Positions 11,963-25,792 of a stretch of 64,000 bases of DNA are shown here, one piece after another; positions within the stretch are counted from its first letter, which is position 1; the number at the start of each line of letters is the position of its first letter. Made by a program: the position numbers and the translations under genes. The DNA lies in assembly GCF_030435805.1 (NCBI RefSeq), contig NC_081295.1:157575001-157639000 (forward strand), given 5' to 3'. The DNA comes from Mustela lutreola. Taxonomy: Eukaryota > Chordata > Mammalia > Carnivora > Mustelidae. The notes under the pieces were generated by a model. The model saw only the letters and a list, made by a program, of their open reading frames with translations, had not been told where the DNA came from and made no database searches.

Positions 11963-12076
11963 GTCTACGGCCATACCACCCTGAACATGCCGGATCTCAT
12001 CTGATCTCAGAAGCTAAGCAGGGTCAGGCCTGGTTAGTACTTGGATGGAAGACTGCCAGGGAATACCGGTTGCTTT
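11963..12076 (+). pseudogene. 5S rRNA pseudogene
   Basis: Starts GTCTACGGCCATACCACCCTG and follows mammalian 5S rRNA for about 107 bases, to GGGAATACCGG, then diverges. By eye it has about nine or ten differences, most of them CG changed to CA or TG, as expected from methylated DNA. The box A segment (AAGCTAAGCAGGGTC) is intact; the box C segment (ATGGGAGACCGCCTGG in 5S) carries several changes. It lies inside the provirus just upstream of pol text. It is not a working gene by appearance; transcription from the partly intact internal promoter cannot be excluded. Confidence 0.93.
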
Positions 12077-12089
12077 CACTTTGATCACC

Positions 12090-12606
12090 AAGAGGGAATT
12101 TCTTGGGACGGTGGGCTACTGCAGGCTGTGGATGCTGCCTTCACGGAGATGGCACAACCTCTCTACGAACTGGCTAAGGGAGGACTCACTATGGTAGAGT
12201 GTGGACAGCTGAGGCAGAAGGAGCATTTCAGGAATTACAAAGAGCCTTACTGTGTGCCCCAGCATTGGTCATCCCAGATGTTACCAAGCCCTTCCACTTG
12301 TATGTGGATGAAAAGGCAGGGCTGACTGAAGGAGTTTTGACTCAGTCTCTGGGGCCTTGGTGAAGGCCAGTGGCCTATCTTAGCAAGAAACTAGATCCAG
12401 TAGCAGCTGGGTTCCCCCTTTGTTTCTGCATAATTGCTGCCATGGCCCTCCTGGTCAAGGATGCATGCAAATTGACTCTGGGTCAAAATCTCATATTGAC
12501 CACCACCCACGTTATCGAGGGCCTTCTCCAGACTCCACCAGACCGGTGGATGACAAATGCCCGAGTGACAAGGTATCAGGCCCTCCTCCTGAATGAAGAA
12601 AAGTGA
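12090..12606 (+). pseudogene. pol remnant: reverse transcriptase end / RNase H
   Basis: Gammaretrovirus-like pol text. Recognisable pieces are PLYELAKGG (RT thumb/connection), '[14 protein letters not shown]' and '[17 protein letters not shown]', then text ending in [10 protein letters not shown], which belongs to the RNase H-proximal part of pol. A fossil part of the provirus; broken. Confidence 0.85.
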
Positions 12607-12885
12607 TCTTCTGGCCCCCGTTAGTGCTAAATCCAGCCACGTTGCTACCAGAGGTGCTGGCTGACCACCCACACGACTGCGGGAAGGTCCTAACCCAAGT
12701 CACGGGAATAAGACCGGATCTCAGAGACACTCCCCTCCTGGATGTGGAAATGACTCTGTTCACAGGAGTAGTTACATGGTCAATGGAAAGAGGTATGTAG
12801 GGGCTGCAAGACTCTGGACGACAGCCCTGCCACATAGGATCTTGGTGGAAAAGCAAAGCTGATTGCATTCACCAAGGCACTACAG

Positions 12886-13377
12886 ATGGCCAAGGCCGCA
12901 GACACTAATTGGAAACTACAGTGTGCCTACTGGCCCCAGAGCGCTGAGCAAGGAGAGAGAATGAACCAGACTCTCGAAGAGACCTTGACAAAATTAATTC
13001 TGGAGGCTGGCGGTGGATGGATGGATCTCCTTCCTTTTGCTCTCCTCAGGGCACAATGTACACCCTATTTAAACAAGGTGACCCCATTTGAAATAATGTT
13101 TGGGAGGACCCCTCCCTCGCTCTGTCCTAGGCTACAGGAGGTTGCCCTAGCAGAAATGACTGATCAGTCTATACCCCAGTCACTGCAGGCATTACAGTCT
13201 GTCTTAAAAAGAAGGGATCCAAACTGCCCACACTGGGACAGAGACAGTGGTGGAACCACATCCCAGAGACTTGATTTGGATACGTCACTACCAAGTGAGG
13301 AACTTGAAGCCTCGCTGGAAGGGACAATTTACTGTTATCCTAACCACGCCCATGGCAGTAAAAGTAGAAGGCATTAG
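12886..13377 (+). pseudogene. pol remnant: integrase end
   Basis: Integrase core and C-terminal text of the gammaretroviral kind: 'YWPQSAEQGERMNQTLEETL', then LLPFALLRAQ and 'TPFEIMFGRTPP'. The polypurine tract follows soon after; no env is recognisable between. Fossil, broken. Confidence 0.85.
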
Positions 13378-13585
13378 GGCCTGGATTCATGCGGGTCATG
13401 TCAAACGAGCCCAGTAAGGATGCCCCCAGATGGGAGCAGCAGCCGACAGACCCAGCTGACCATGGACTAAAAAACTGTAAGTTTATTGTTGCTATACTAA
13501 AGAAAATTGGGGCGATAAAATGTTAGTCTTATATGTTCAATATAAGATAGAACTATCTGAAAAGTCAAGGATTTGACTAATCTCC

Positions 13586-13598
13586 AAAGAAAAGGGGG
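13586..13598 (+). other. Polypurine tract
   Basis: AAAGAAAAGGGGG ends three bases before the 3' LTR. In this family it is the RNase H-resistant primer for plus-strand synthesis. It confirms the orientation of the provirus. Confidence 0.85.
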
Positions 13599-13601
13599 TA
13601 A

Positions 13602-14765
13602 TGTAAGGGCCTGCCCCTCCCAGAGGAACTTGCTTGTGGACCCCGGATGTAGGGATGGGGCAGGCCAGGTGGAGATGTCCAATCGGTGCAGCATGTGGAT
13701 ATCCACTAGGGTGAATTGAGATCCGATTGGCCACCTGTATAGGGGTGGGGCTCAACCAACCGCATAAAGGTTGCTGTGCAGCCAGCAGGAGAGAGGAGAG
13801 CTGTGACGGGAGCAGAAGAGTAGGTGGGAGTGGAAGAGTCGACGGGAGCGAAGAGTCCGTGGAGTGGAGGAGCTGTAACAGCTCTTGTAAGAGCTATAAC
13901 CACCACGAGCAGTCCCACCACCGGCGGTCCCTGCCCCGGCAGTCTCCAGCCTCTGGCGGTCCTGCCTCCTGTGGCCCCGAGCCACCACCTGCAGCTTCAA
14001 GCCGCCTGAGGCCCCGCCTCCGGCGGCCCCGAGCCACCTGCAGTCTTCAGCCACGTGCAGCTTCCAGCAGCCCCGAGATGCCCAGACACCAGCGGTCCAG
14101 TTGTCAGTGGTCCCTTGACGACGACTGTGGCCCTGAGACTCCAGTGGTCCAGCGGCCCAGCGGTCAGCGGTCCTGACGCCTGCAGCCCCTGGATGCCAGC
14201 GGTCCCGAGACGCCAGTGGCCCTGAGATGTCAATGGCCCCTAGCCGCCAGCAGCATTGCGGCAAAATGCCTCGCCACCCCGAGCCACGAGTGGCCTCGTC
14301 CGCAGCGGTGGCTTCCTCTGGGTGGCAGCCTTGTCAGAGTGGCATCGTGGGGAGCAGAGTCTGTGTCATCCGGGTTGTCCTCCTTGTCATCGTCGCTATC
14401 CTCGTTGCCTCTTCGTCGTCGGGAGCGGCCTCGTCCGGGAAGCTGTCTTGTCCAGAATGGCGTCTTCTTGGGAGCGGCCCTGTCTGGGGAGCAACCTCAT
14501 GGAGCAGCGGCCTCATCTTGGGAGTGGCCTCTTCTTGGGAGCGGCTCCGATCATGGAGCGGCCTCATCTGCGGAGCAGCCTCATCTAGAGCAGCCTCGTC
14601 CGGAGCGGCCTTCTTGGGAGTGACCTTGTCGGGATCATCGTCCTCGCCTTTTTGTAAGAGATAGTCCTGACCGGTCCGTTTGATTCTTGACGCTTGGCGC
14701 GAAATAAAGTTTTGTTTGACCTTTGCTTTGTATCAGTCTCGTTCCTTTGATCACGGACCCTAACA
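13602..14765 (+). repeat. 3' LTR of the provirus
   Basis: Second LTR copy (1164 bp), TGTAAGGGCC to CCTAACA, very similar to 7753-8985. It is about 70 bp shorter because the 5' copy has one extra unit of the GC-rich internal repeat (about 8288-8357). AATAAA at about 14701-14706. It is followed by the target duplication AAGT and the resumed L1. Confidence 0.92.
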
Positions 14766-15063
14766 AAGTCACAAAAAACAATCAATACACAGAAAAACTG
14801 CTGTATTTCTGTACACTTATAATGAACTAAAAAAGAGAAATTAAGTAAAGTCCCATTTATAGTTGCACCAAATATAATGAAATACGCAGGGACAAACTTA
14901 ATCAAGGAGGTGAAAGACTTGTACTGTCAAAACTATAAAATACTGTGAAAGAAACTGGTGATGACACAATTTGACACATGCCATGCTCATGGAGTGGGAG
15001 AACAATTATCCTTAAAATGTCCATACTACCCAACGCAATCTACCCATCTAACGCAACCCCAAT

Positions 15064-15269
15064 GGGGCGCCTGGGTGGCTGAGTAGGTTAAACGGATCAG
15101 TGTCTGCCTTCGGCTCAGGTCATGATCTCAGGGTCCTGGAATCGAGCCCCACATCGGGCTCCCTGGTCCACGGGAAGCCTGCTTCTCCCTCTCCCACTCA
15201 CCCTGCTTGTGTTCCCTCTCTCGCTGTGTCTCTGTCAAATAAATAAACAAAATCTTAAAAAATAAAAAA
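15064..15269 (+). mobile_element. CAN-SINE at the junction to ZSCAN31
   Basis: Starts GGGGCGCCTGGGTGGCTGAG, has the TC-rich 'ctcccactcaccctgcttgt' variant, and ends CAAATAAATAAACAAAATC plus an A-rich tail. It truncates the older L1; unique sequence downstream of the ZSCAN31 stop follows. No convincing target duplication was found. Confidence 0.9.
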
Positions 15270-15624
15270 GGTTAACTTTTACAGGGGGAGAAAAAGCCTC
15301 CCATCTGAATATCCCTTGAACTTACCCGGCCTTTGAAGAGTACGCACAGATACCAGTCCTGCAGAGCTGTGCGGTGTTGAGTATCACTCAAGAACAGCCC
15401 CTCCATACCAATCTATTTCCAGGTAATTTTTGGTCCCTTTTTAGGGAAATCCTCAGAAATGAAGCGAGGGTCGGGGAGGACGAGGCTGCCAGGCAACTGC
15501 CACACCCACAGTCACCGCGGAGACGCAGCCCAGGCTGCAGATGAGCTCCTCGTTCCAAAGCAGAATAAAGTTGGTAAAAACAAAATACACCGCCCGAAAA
15601 TCTTCCTTTCCTAGACGGCCCCAC

Positions 15625-18363
<2,739 letters not shown>

Positions 18364-19210
18364 TCTAGGGTGAATTCAGAAGGTTCACTCCAGCCGGGGG
18401 TCAAGAGGAACCTCATTTAAGATTTCCTGATGTGTTCTTCTTTAGAAGACACACCTGATGATGAAACGTCACGTGTTAATGGAAATTAAAAAGTGGGGAC
18501 AAGTGAAGGACAGAACAATGACTCACGCTCTCGTCTAGGTTACGGGTGTAGCATCTGGAGAAAAGCGCATGGCAGCATCCACCAGCTGCCCCCATCCTTC
18601 CCTCTTTCCTGTACAACACCCCCCCAACCCCCCCGTGAGTCTGTGCTCAAGCACGTGACCAGATTTGGCCAGGGTGACACCAGCAAATGTCACACGAGCA
18701 AAGGCTAGGGAAGTACTCGTGTGACTCGGTAGCTGGCTTGCCCTTTGCCCTCCACAACTGCAAGGAGCATCTGCTTCCTGATGGAGGAGGCGTGTGGGAC
18801 AGGGCCCGTCACCCCTGCAGGGCAGATGGAGTGTCCCCTCTGCTCCGCCCCAGGAACGTGAGCGAGCCCGGATGAGGTCTGCAGAACTGCCTGGCAGACC
18901 CACAGGGCACTGCAGATACACAAGTAAGTCCTGCCCAGGTCAGCTCAACCCCACAGATTCATGAGCTAAACACTGAAGGAATTAAATTAAATTAAATTTT
19001 AAAAAAAAGAAAGAAATGCCAATTGCTGCTGGCCACCAAAGATTTATGGCTGTTTGTTATACCACGCTATCAGGGCAACGAAAAACTGATGGCACAGGGG
19101 TGGCCACTGGGGAAGGAGTAGGTAAGTGCAGAAGAGAGAAAAGGCCATTTACGTTCACAGAAAACTGTATTTTTTCTCATTTTTGTACCATTTGAAATAC
19201 TTACAGAAAG

Positions 19211-19260
19211 AGCTTTGTGCAGTGGCAGTATCGTAGCCAATGAGGCGCGATTATTGCTAA
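19211..19260 (+). pseudogene. Truncated U4 snRNA retropseudogene
   Basis: AGCTTTGTGCAGTGGCAGTA then TCGTAGCCAATGAG is the exact 5' end of U4 snRNA. About 11 bases of U4 are skipped, then GCGCGATTATTGCTAATTGA follows and the copy stops. The flanks carry a long direct repeat, TTGAAATACTTACAGAAAG (about 19192-19210 and 19261-19279), the mark of L1-type insertion; the last bases of U4 overlap the second copy. Only about a third of U4 is present and there is no snRNA promoter, so it is a dead copy. Confidence 0.93.
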
Positions 19261-19464
19261 TTGAAATACTTACAGAAAGGAAACAAATAGTGATGGAAAA
19301 GGCATCAGGTAAGGAACCGGACACGCACAACCAGCGGTTCGATCAGATGAGCGCTATCAGAGAACACTCACCCACGTGTTGAGCCCCGGAGAGTAGAAAA
19401 AGTAATTCCGACTGGGTTCGGAGCAGGGAACGACTGTGGCTTGGGAGCAGGTGCGTGTGAGCGA

Positions 19465-19545
19465 CGCCCACAAGAACAAATGGGAACTTTTCAGGCAAGG
19501 CCAGGGCGCTGGGAGGGCACTCAACACGACAGGCCAAGCATACGA
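19465..19545 (+). repeat. Left arm of an 81-bp inverted duplication
   Basis: The segment starting CGCCCACAAGAACAAATGGG is repeated in inverted orientation at 20813-20893, with about five differences in 81 bases. I do not recognise it as a known repeat. Confidence 0.85.
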
Positions 19546-20812
19546 CAGACCTCGGCTATTTACGGTCACACCGCACAGGAGTCCTGCGGGCCTAACTGCA
19601 CACGGCCGGGTGCAGGCAGAAGCGTGTGGAAGTCAGGCGAGGAAAGATACGCCGAACCAGAAAACAGCCTCGAACGCTGGGCTGAGCTGCTCAGACTAGA
19701 CTCTACTGTAAAGTGAGGGGCAGCGAGGCTTGTATTTCACTGTCCCGCAGTAGATCTGTACGAGAGAGAGTGCGATTCGGAGAGGAAATGGTAGGAGTAT
19801 AGGCAGGGCTGTGGCACTGACATTGGGAGGCTGAATGGTGGCTACACTCGTAGTTCACTTTTGTGGTAGAATTTGCATTTCATATATGACTTCAGCCTGT
19901 GTTAATAAATGATTAATGTCTGAGAGAATTTAGAAGTTTCTCAGCGATGCTCCATTGTGGGAAAATGTCTTCATTCCATTCAGGCAAATGCTGTGTGTCC
20001 AGCAGACGCCTGGCACAGTGTGGGGCGCCTTGGCCACAGCAGCGAGAGGAAGCAGACCTGGCCCTTGCCGTCCTGGCGTTTCCAGGGGGAGAGACAAACG
20101 TTCGTGCAATGTTCATGTAAAATTAGGTTACAGAGTTGAGAGCATGGAGAGTTAACCAAGATTGTGGAGCCTGCTCTTTGCCAGTGTCCAAGGCCAACAA
20201 CCGCACCATTTTCACTCATTACCGCAGAATCTGCGTGTCAGGGTTTTTGAGTATTCAGTCCAGAAGCCTGTAAATCTGAGAATCCCTAACTATGAGCTTG
20301 TGCTGAATTTTGTTATTACTGAAAGTGTGGCTTCCCATGGGGTTAGATTCACAGGCACGAACTGTCGTGTGATTGATTTTGGGGCCACGACTTCTGCTCC
20401 TGAAAAACTATGGAGCACAAGGCAGACTCCTCAGAGCCCCACGGCCAGGGGTGGGGCGGCCTCAGCTGCTGTGCTGCTCCCCCACCGCTGCTGGGCTTAG
20501 GACTGACCTCCTGGTCTGTGCCCCTGAGAGCCCTGTCTCTACCCTTGGTCCCAGCCAGTGCCGCCCGCTGCAAGGGCTGCAGGGATGTTCTCAGGATCAG
20601 TAACTGAATCGTCATTTCGTCAAGCTGTGGCAAGGGAAGGGAAGAAGCACGGGCAGAGAGACTCTCTGTTCTCCCCACGTCACCCCTGCTCCCAGGATCT
20701 GTATGCGTCACCCAGTGCTCCTAACCAGGCCTCCCCTGTCTGTCTCCACTCCAACCAGGAACCACCCTAATACCGATCCCAAATACCTCCCATGACAAAA
20801 CACCGAGAGGAT

Positions 20813-20893
20813 TCGTTTGCTTGGCCTGTCGTGTTGAGTCCCCTCCCAGCGCCCTGGCCTTGCCTGAGAAGTTCCCGTTTGTTCTCGTGGGCG
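20813..20893 (-). repeat. Right arm of the 81-bp inverted duplication
   Basis: Reverse complement of 19465-19545 at about 94% identity. Similarity fades within a few bases outside each arm, so the duplicated unit is short and sharply bounded. Confidence 0.85.
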
Positions 20894-21103
20894 ATTTGCC
20901 ACGAAATTATGGATCAATCTTTCCCAATGTTTTATTTACTTGCTCAATTCAATTATGTGCAATTTGGCATCCTCTGGTGAACCAAGTAGAATGTATTCTT
21001 TAAAATAGTCTTTAGAGAAACAGTGCTGCACAGCAATGTTCAAATCATACAGCCTCTCTCAAGTAGGACTGACCAAAGCACCCCTCTCAGAAGACTGTTG
21101 TGA

Positions 21104-22387
21104 CTGCAGAAGAATGAAACTGGACTATTTCCTTACACTACACACAAAAACAGACTCGAAATGGATAAAAGACCTCAATGTGAGACAGGAATCCACCAAA
21201 ATCCCTGAGGAGAACACAGGCAGCAACCTCTTCGACCTCAGTTGCAGCAACTTCTTCCTAGAAACATCATCAAAGGCAAGGGAAGCAAGGGCAAAAATGA
21301 ACTATTGGGGCTTCAACAAGATCAAAAGCTTTTGCACAGCAAAGGAAACAGTCAACAAAACTAAAGACAACTGACAGAATGGGAGAAAATATTCGCAAAT
21401 GACATATCAGATAAAGGGCTAGTATCCAAAGACTATAAAAAACTTACCAAACTCAACACCCAAAGAACAAAGAATCCAATCAAGAAATGGGCAGAGGACA
21501 TAAACAGTCATTTTGGCAAAAAAGACATCCACATGGCCAAAAGACACATGAAAAAGTGCTCACATCGCTCGGCATCAAGGAAATACAAATCAAAACCACA
21601 ATGCGATACCACCTCACACCAGTCAGAATGGCTAAAATCAGCAAGTCAGGAAATGACAGATACTGGCGAGGATGCGGAGAAAGGGGAACCCTCCTACACT
21701 GCTGGTGGGAATGCAAGCTGGTGCAGCCACTCTGGAAAACAGCATGGAGGTTCCTCAAAAAGTTGAAAATAGAGGTACCCGAAGACCCAGCAATCACCCA
21801 CAAATACCCAGTAAATACTGGGTATTTACCCTGAAGATACAAATGTAGTGATCCGAAGGGGCACATGCACCTGAATGTTTACAGCAGCAATGTCCATAAG
21901 AGCCAAACTATGGAAAGAACCTAGATGTCCATCAACAGATGAATGGATAAAGATGATGTGGTATATATACAATGGAATACTATGCAGCCATCAAAAGAAA
22001 TGAAATCTTGCCATTTGTGACGACGTGGATGGAACTAGAGGGTATTATGCTGAGTGAAATAAGTCAATCAGAGAAAGACAATTATCATATGATCTCCCTG
22101 ATACAAGGAATTTGAGAGGCAGGGCAGAGGGTTTGGGGGGTAGGGAAGGACAAAATGAAACAAGATGGGATCAGGAGGGAGACAAACCATAAGAGACAAT
22201 TAATCTCACAAAACAAACTGATGGTTGCTGGGGGAAGCGGGGTAGGAATAGGGTGGTTGGGTTATGGACATTGGGGAGGGTATGTGCTATGGTGAGTGCT
22301 GTGAAATGTTTAAGCATGACGATTCACAGACCTGTACCCCTGGGGCAAATAATACATTATATGTTAATAAAAATAATTTTTAAAAAA
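21104..22387 (+). mobile_element. 5'-truncated carnivore L1
   Basis: The last 1.3 kb of an L1: the ORF2 C-terminal part from 'gcagaagaatgaaactggac', then the 3' end 'acattatatgttaataaaaa' and poly-A. A near-perfect 15-bp target duplication, AGAAGActGTTGTGA / AGAAGAtgGTTGTGA (21089-21103 and 22388-22402), brackets it. It is closely related to the copy at 1-6092. Confidence 0.93.
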
Positions 22388-22402
22388 AGAAGATGGTTGT
22401 GA

Positions 22403-22869
22403 TAATTATATAACGAAATGCATATTAAAAGCTCAGCACATCTGTTACACTGAAAAGAAATAAAAAAACAAAAAAGCTCAGAACAGTTTCTGGCCCACAG
22501 CAACTGCTAAACTAATTACTAACCTGGTATTCTTAGCAACGCAGTATTAATGAGTTGAACATCCTCTTTTAGAGAAGAAATAGGACAAACAAAATAAAGC
22601 ATTGAATACATGGGCCAATATTCAGGAGGTAGTTAAAATCCTGGAAGAAATATTCAAGAAAGCTCAAGACAGACTAAAGGATCTGCAGTGACCTTCCAAA
22701 TGTGTGCCGAAGCTTACCTCTAGATCCCATGAGGGAAATAACCCTGAAAATCCCAATGGCAGCTCAAAAGTAACAATCTGAAGGTTGGATTCAGATTTCC
22801 AGAGTAACACGGCACAGCTGGTTACCCCTAATTACCAACTGGCTCCAAACATTAGGAGATGATATGTTT
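22403..22869. other. No recognised feature
   Basis: Intronic, AT-rich sequence lying within the presumed ZSCAN31 transcription unit. Nothing recognised. Confidence 0.4.
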
Positions 22870-23065
22870 TTGTATTGTTTTTTAAAGATTTTATTTAATT
22901 ATTTGACAGAGATCACAATTAGGCAGAGAGGCAGGCAGAGAAAGGGGGGGAAGCAGGCTTCCTGCGGAACAGAGAGCCTGATGTGGGGCTCGATCCCAGG
23001 ATCCTGGGATCATGACCTGAGCCGAAGGCAGAGGCTTTAACCCACTGAGCCACCCAGGCGCCCCA
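22870..23065 (-). mobile_element. CAN-SINE, reverse
   Basis: Full-length reverse copy ending CCAGGCGCCCC. The 17-bp duplication TAGGAGATGATATGTTT is perfect (22853-22869 and 23066-23082). Mustelid-type tail (gacagagatcaca). Confidence 0.96.
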
Positions 23066-23660
23066 TAGGAGATGATATGTTTAAAAAAAAGATGAAGAAA
23101 AGGACATGACCAGCCATAAATACGAGATAAAAATGACAGTGGACCAGAAACAGACACACAGAGCAGCAAGTGCAGTGAAGCTACGGGTTAATGGGTCTGT
23201 ACGCAGCCAGCAGCAGCCTAGAATTCAGCTCTGGAGGGATTAAAGATTCAAGGTGACGGTCTGTGACAGAGCGCAGGCATCCGGGCTCACTTTCTGACAC
23301 AAGGGGCATCAAGGGAGTTCCACACTCATGGGGGTGAGGGTTGTGGCAGGGGAAAAATGATCTGCTGCTGACTTGGCCTCTGGTTTTATCAGGAGCTACA
23401 GGCCAGGGGCCCAGCGACAGGACCAGCCTCATTTGCAGTAACCAACGCTGAGACCTGGCCCCATACCAGGTCTGCCCACCTAATAACCGCTCAGGGCAGC
23501 AACATGAAAGCCCTAAGCATAAGACCCAGAAAGGGTCTTAGATGTGATGCTGAATGAAGTAAAAGAAATCTAAAACGCTTTCCCATTCCAAAGAAATTCC
23601 AAAACATGCAAAACTCTAACCCTAAGAAAGACAATCAACAATTCAAATAGAAATTCACTT

Positions 23661-23868
23661 TTTTTTGGGGGGGGGCGGGTGCTGGGTGGCTCAGTTGTTA
23701 AGCATCTGCCTTCAGCTCAGGTCATGATCCCAGTGTCCTGGGATAGAGCTCTGCATCGGGCTCCCTGCTTGGCAGGAAGCCTGCTTCTCCCTCTCCCACT
23801 CCCCCTACTTGTGTTCCCTCTTTCACTGTGTCTCTGTCAAAGAAATAAAACCCTTAAAAATAAAAAAA
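23661..23868 (+). mobile_element. CAN-SINE with G-rich head
   Basis: Head begins after a T and G run (ttttttgggggggggcggg), and the body has the 'ctcccactccccctacttgtg' variant. The 12-bp duplication AGAAATTCACTT (23649-23660 and 23869-23880) is perfect. Confidence 0.93.
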
Positions 23869-23884
23869 AGAAATTCACTTGGGA

Positions 23885-25080
23885 TGAAATTTATTCTATC
23901 CATAGTCCAAGAAATTTTTATAGTAAGTGATTTTGAAAACTACAGTGAAACCAAAACCAAAACCAAAACAGTGAAACCAATAACATCAGGTAGATATAAA
24001 AAAGAATTCAAAATCTTAGAATAGAAAAAACTTTGACACTGAAAATACACTAGAGGATACACCACAGAAGTGACCCAGCTGAAGAGTAACAGAAGTTTTT
24101 GACTGTTCAGTATCTGACGACACTAACGAATGCAGCAGGAAACGGGAACTACGGGGCAATTCAGATGAAATGACCTGTGCCAAGAGAATACGACTTTGAT
24201 ACACGAGCTTCGGAAGACAAGAAAGTACTGAATGGCTGAGAAAAAAATCACTGATGATAATAAAACTAAGAATTTTCCAGAGCTGAAGGAGTGACTTCTC
24301 CAATCAAGAGCACACACGGAGACAGAATACAGTGAAGCGGCAGCTGTTGCGGACAAAGAGACGATTTTTTTTTTTTTTTAAGATTTTATTTATTTATTTG
24401 ACAGAGACCACAAGTAGGCAGAGAGAGAGAGAAGGAGGGAGAGAAGCAGGCTCCCTGCCGAACAGAGAGCCCGATGCGGGACTCGATCCCAGGACCCTGA
24501 GATCATGACCTGAGCCGAAGGCAGCGGCTTAACCCACTGAGCCACCCAGGCACCCCAAAGAGACGATCTTAAAAGCTGCCAGAGGAAGAGCCGGATGGCC
24601 TACAAGGGAAACGGACCAGACGAACAGAACCGGAGTCCAGAACACAAGCAGAGTGCGCAGAAGGATGAACAACGCAGAACCCGCCCGCAGCCAGAGAGAA
24701 GTAAGCAGTGGGCGCAGCAAAGTCACACGCCACCCACGGACCCCTCGTAAAGTCAAGGGTGCAGCACAGCAAATACAACTGAAATCAGAGAGAAGGTGTG
24801 AAACAAGAAATAACGGAAGCCCAAGAACTGACGAAATCTGACAGTAAATATAAACGATTATGGCAAAAAAATCCCTAAAAAGTAATATATTCAGTCATAC
24901 GAAAAGTGCCGTACATACAAGGTTATCACTGAAAGGCCGCTTTGCGACAGGAAAAGGCCGGGAACGACACAAGCGTGGGCCCGCGGGGCACTGCTTCCGC
25001 AGACTGCAGGAGCTGGTTTATTGCATTACGATGCAGTTTTAAAAAAAGCTCTTTACGACAAATATGAAAGGGCTGCCAAG
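23885..25080 (+). mobile_element. Old L1 fragment, ORF1 region (L1M type)
   Basis: A-rich text with 'aagaattttccagagctgaa' and, after a SINE, 'cgatcttaaaagctgccaga', phrases typical of ORF1 in old mammalian L1s. It is very diverged and split by the SINE at 24366-24556. Exact ends uncertain. Confidence 0.55.
24366..24556 (-). mobile_element. CAN-SINE, reverse
   Basis: Poly-T start, 'gacagagaccacaagtaggc', ending CCAGGCACCCC. Perfect 11-bp duplication AAAGAGACGAT (24355-24365 and 24557-24567). Confidence 0.96.
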
Positions 25081-25542
25081 ACAGTTAACTGAAAAGAGGA
25101 AGGTGAGAAACGAGTGTAACTAACATGCTAGCGTTTGTATTAAAAAAGAAGAATCTATTTGAATTCCCAAGCAACATTATTTGTCTTTGAGATGGAAGAG
25201 GAGTGTTGGGGCAGAGGCGACCTGCAATTTCTCGAAGGCTATCCTTCCTCACATTTTTGTTTTTACGTAAGAATGTTTTACTACACAAAAGGGGAAGGGT
25301 ATGAAATTAAAATCGAACGTATAATGACAAGATGTGGTGCATGTTCAGTTCAATGTTAGAGTGTTAAGGTCCCTGTTGCCAGGAGAATGGAAATACCAAA
25401 CAATGACACACTTCATTTAAAAAATTCAAAAAGTGAATACATTTCTTATAATTTAAGGGTGAATCACAAGCATACGGAACGAATGGAGTGCTCAGCTGTG
25501 AATGCTGATAGTTCAAGGTATACAACACTTTGGAAAATTCTT

Positions 25543-25752
25543 TTTTTTTTTTTTTTTAAGATTTTATTTATTTAGCTGAGAGAGCAAGCAAGAGCGCATG
25601 AGCTGGGGGGAAGAGCAGAGGGAGAGGGAGAAGCAGGCTCTCTGCTGAGCAGGAAGCCCACAGAGGTTCAATCCCAGGATCCTGAGGATCTCCTCAGGAG
25701 ATCATGACCTGAGACCAAGGCAGACGCTTAACTGAGCCACCGAGATGCCCCC
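25543..25752 (-). mobile_element. CAN-SINE, reverse
   Basis: Poly-T start, 'gagcaagcaagagcgcatga' variant body, ending GAGATGCCCC. Duplication GGAAAATTCTT (25532-25542 and 25753-25763). Confidence 0.94.
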
Positions 25753-25792
25753 GGAAAATTCTTTAGAACTATCTACTAAAGCTTTAGAATGA

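Larger units (their letters stand above)
7753..14765 (+). mobile_element. Fossil gammaretrovirus-like provirus (class I ERV), broken
   Basis: A provirus-shaped fossil about 7 kb long. Its parts in order are: 5' LTR 7753-8985, primer-binding site 8988-9005, repeat-rich leader to about 10260, an L1 piece at 9497-9790, a 5S rRNA pseudogene at 11963-12076, pol remnants at about 12090-12606 and 12886-13377, a polypurine tract at 13586-13598, and the 3' LTR 13602-14765. The 4-bp target duplication AAGT (7749-7752 and 14766-14769) and the proline-tRNA-type primer site are typical of class I. gag and env are not recognisable. It is broken in many places. By eye the two LTRs differ by a few per cent, suggesting an age of several million years (rough inference). 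Confidence 0.92.
6105..15062 (+). mobile_element. Older L1, split by a SINE and a provirus
   Basis: A more decayed L1 than its left neighbour. ORF1-end text lies at about 6120-6370 and ORF2 text at about 6500-6735, 6950-7752 and 14770-15062. The L1 is continuous across the provirus at 7753-14765: the RT-region sentence stops at 7752 and resumes at 14770. It is truncated on the right by a SINE at 15064. Whether 6105-6735 and 6950-7752 are one copy with deletions or two is not clear. A pure C run lies at about 6681-6692. Confidence 0.75.
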
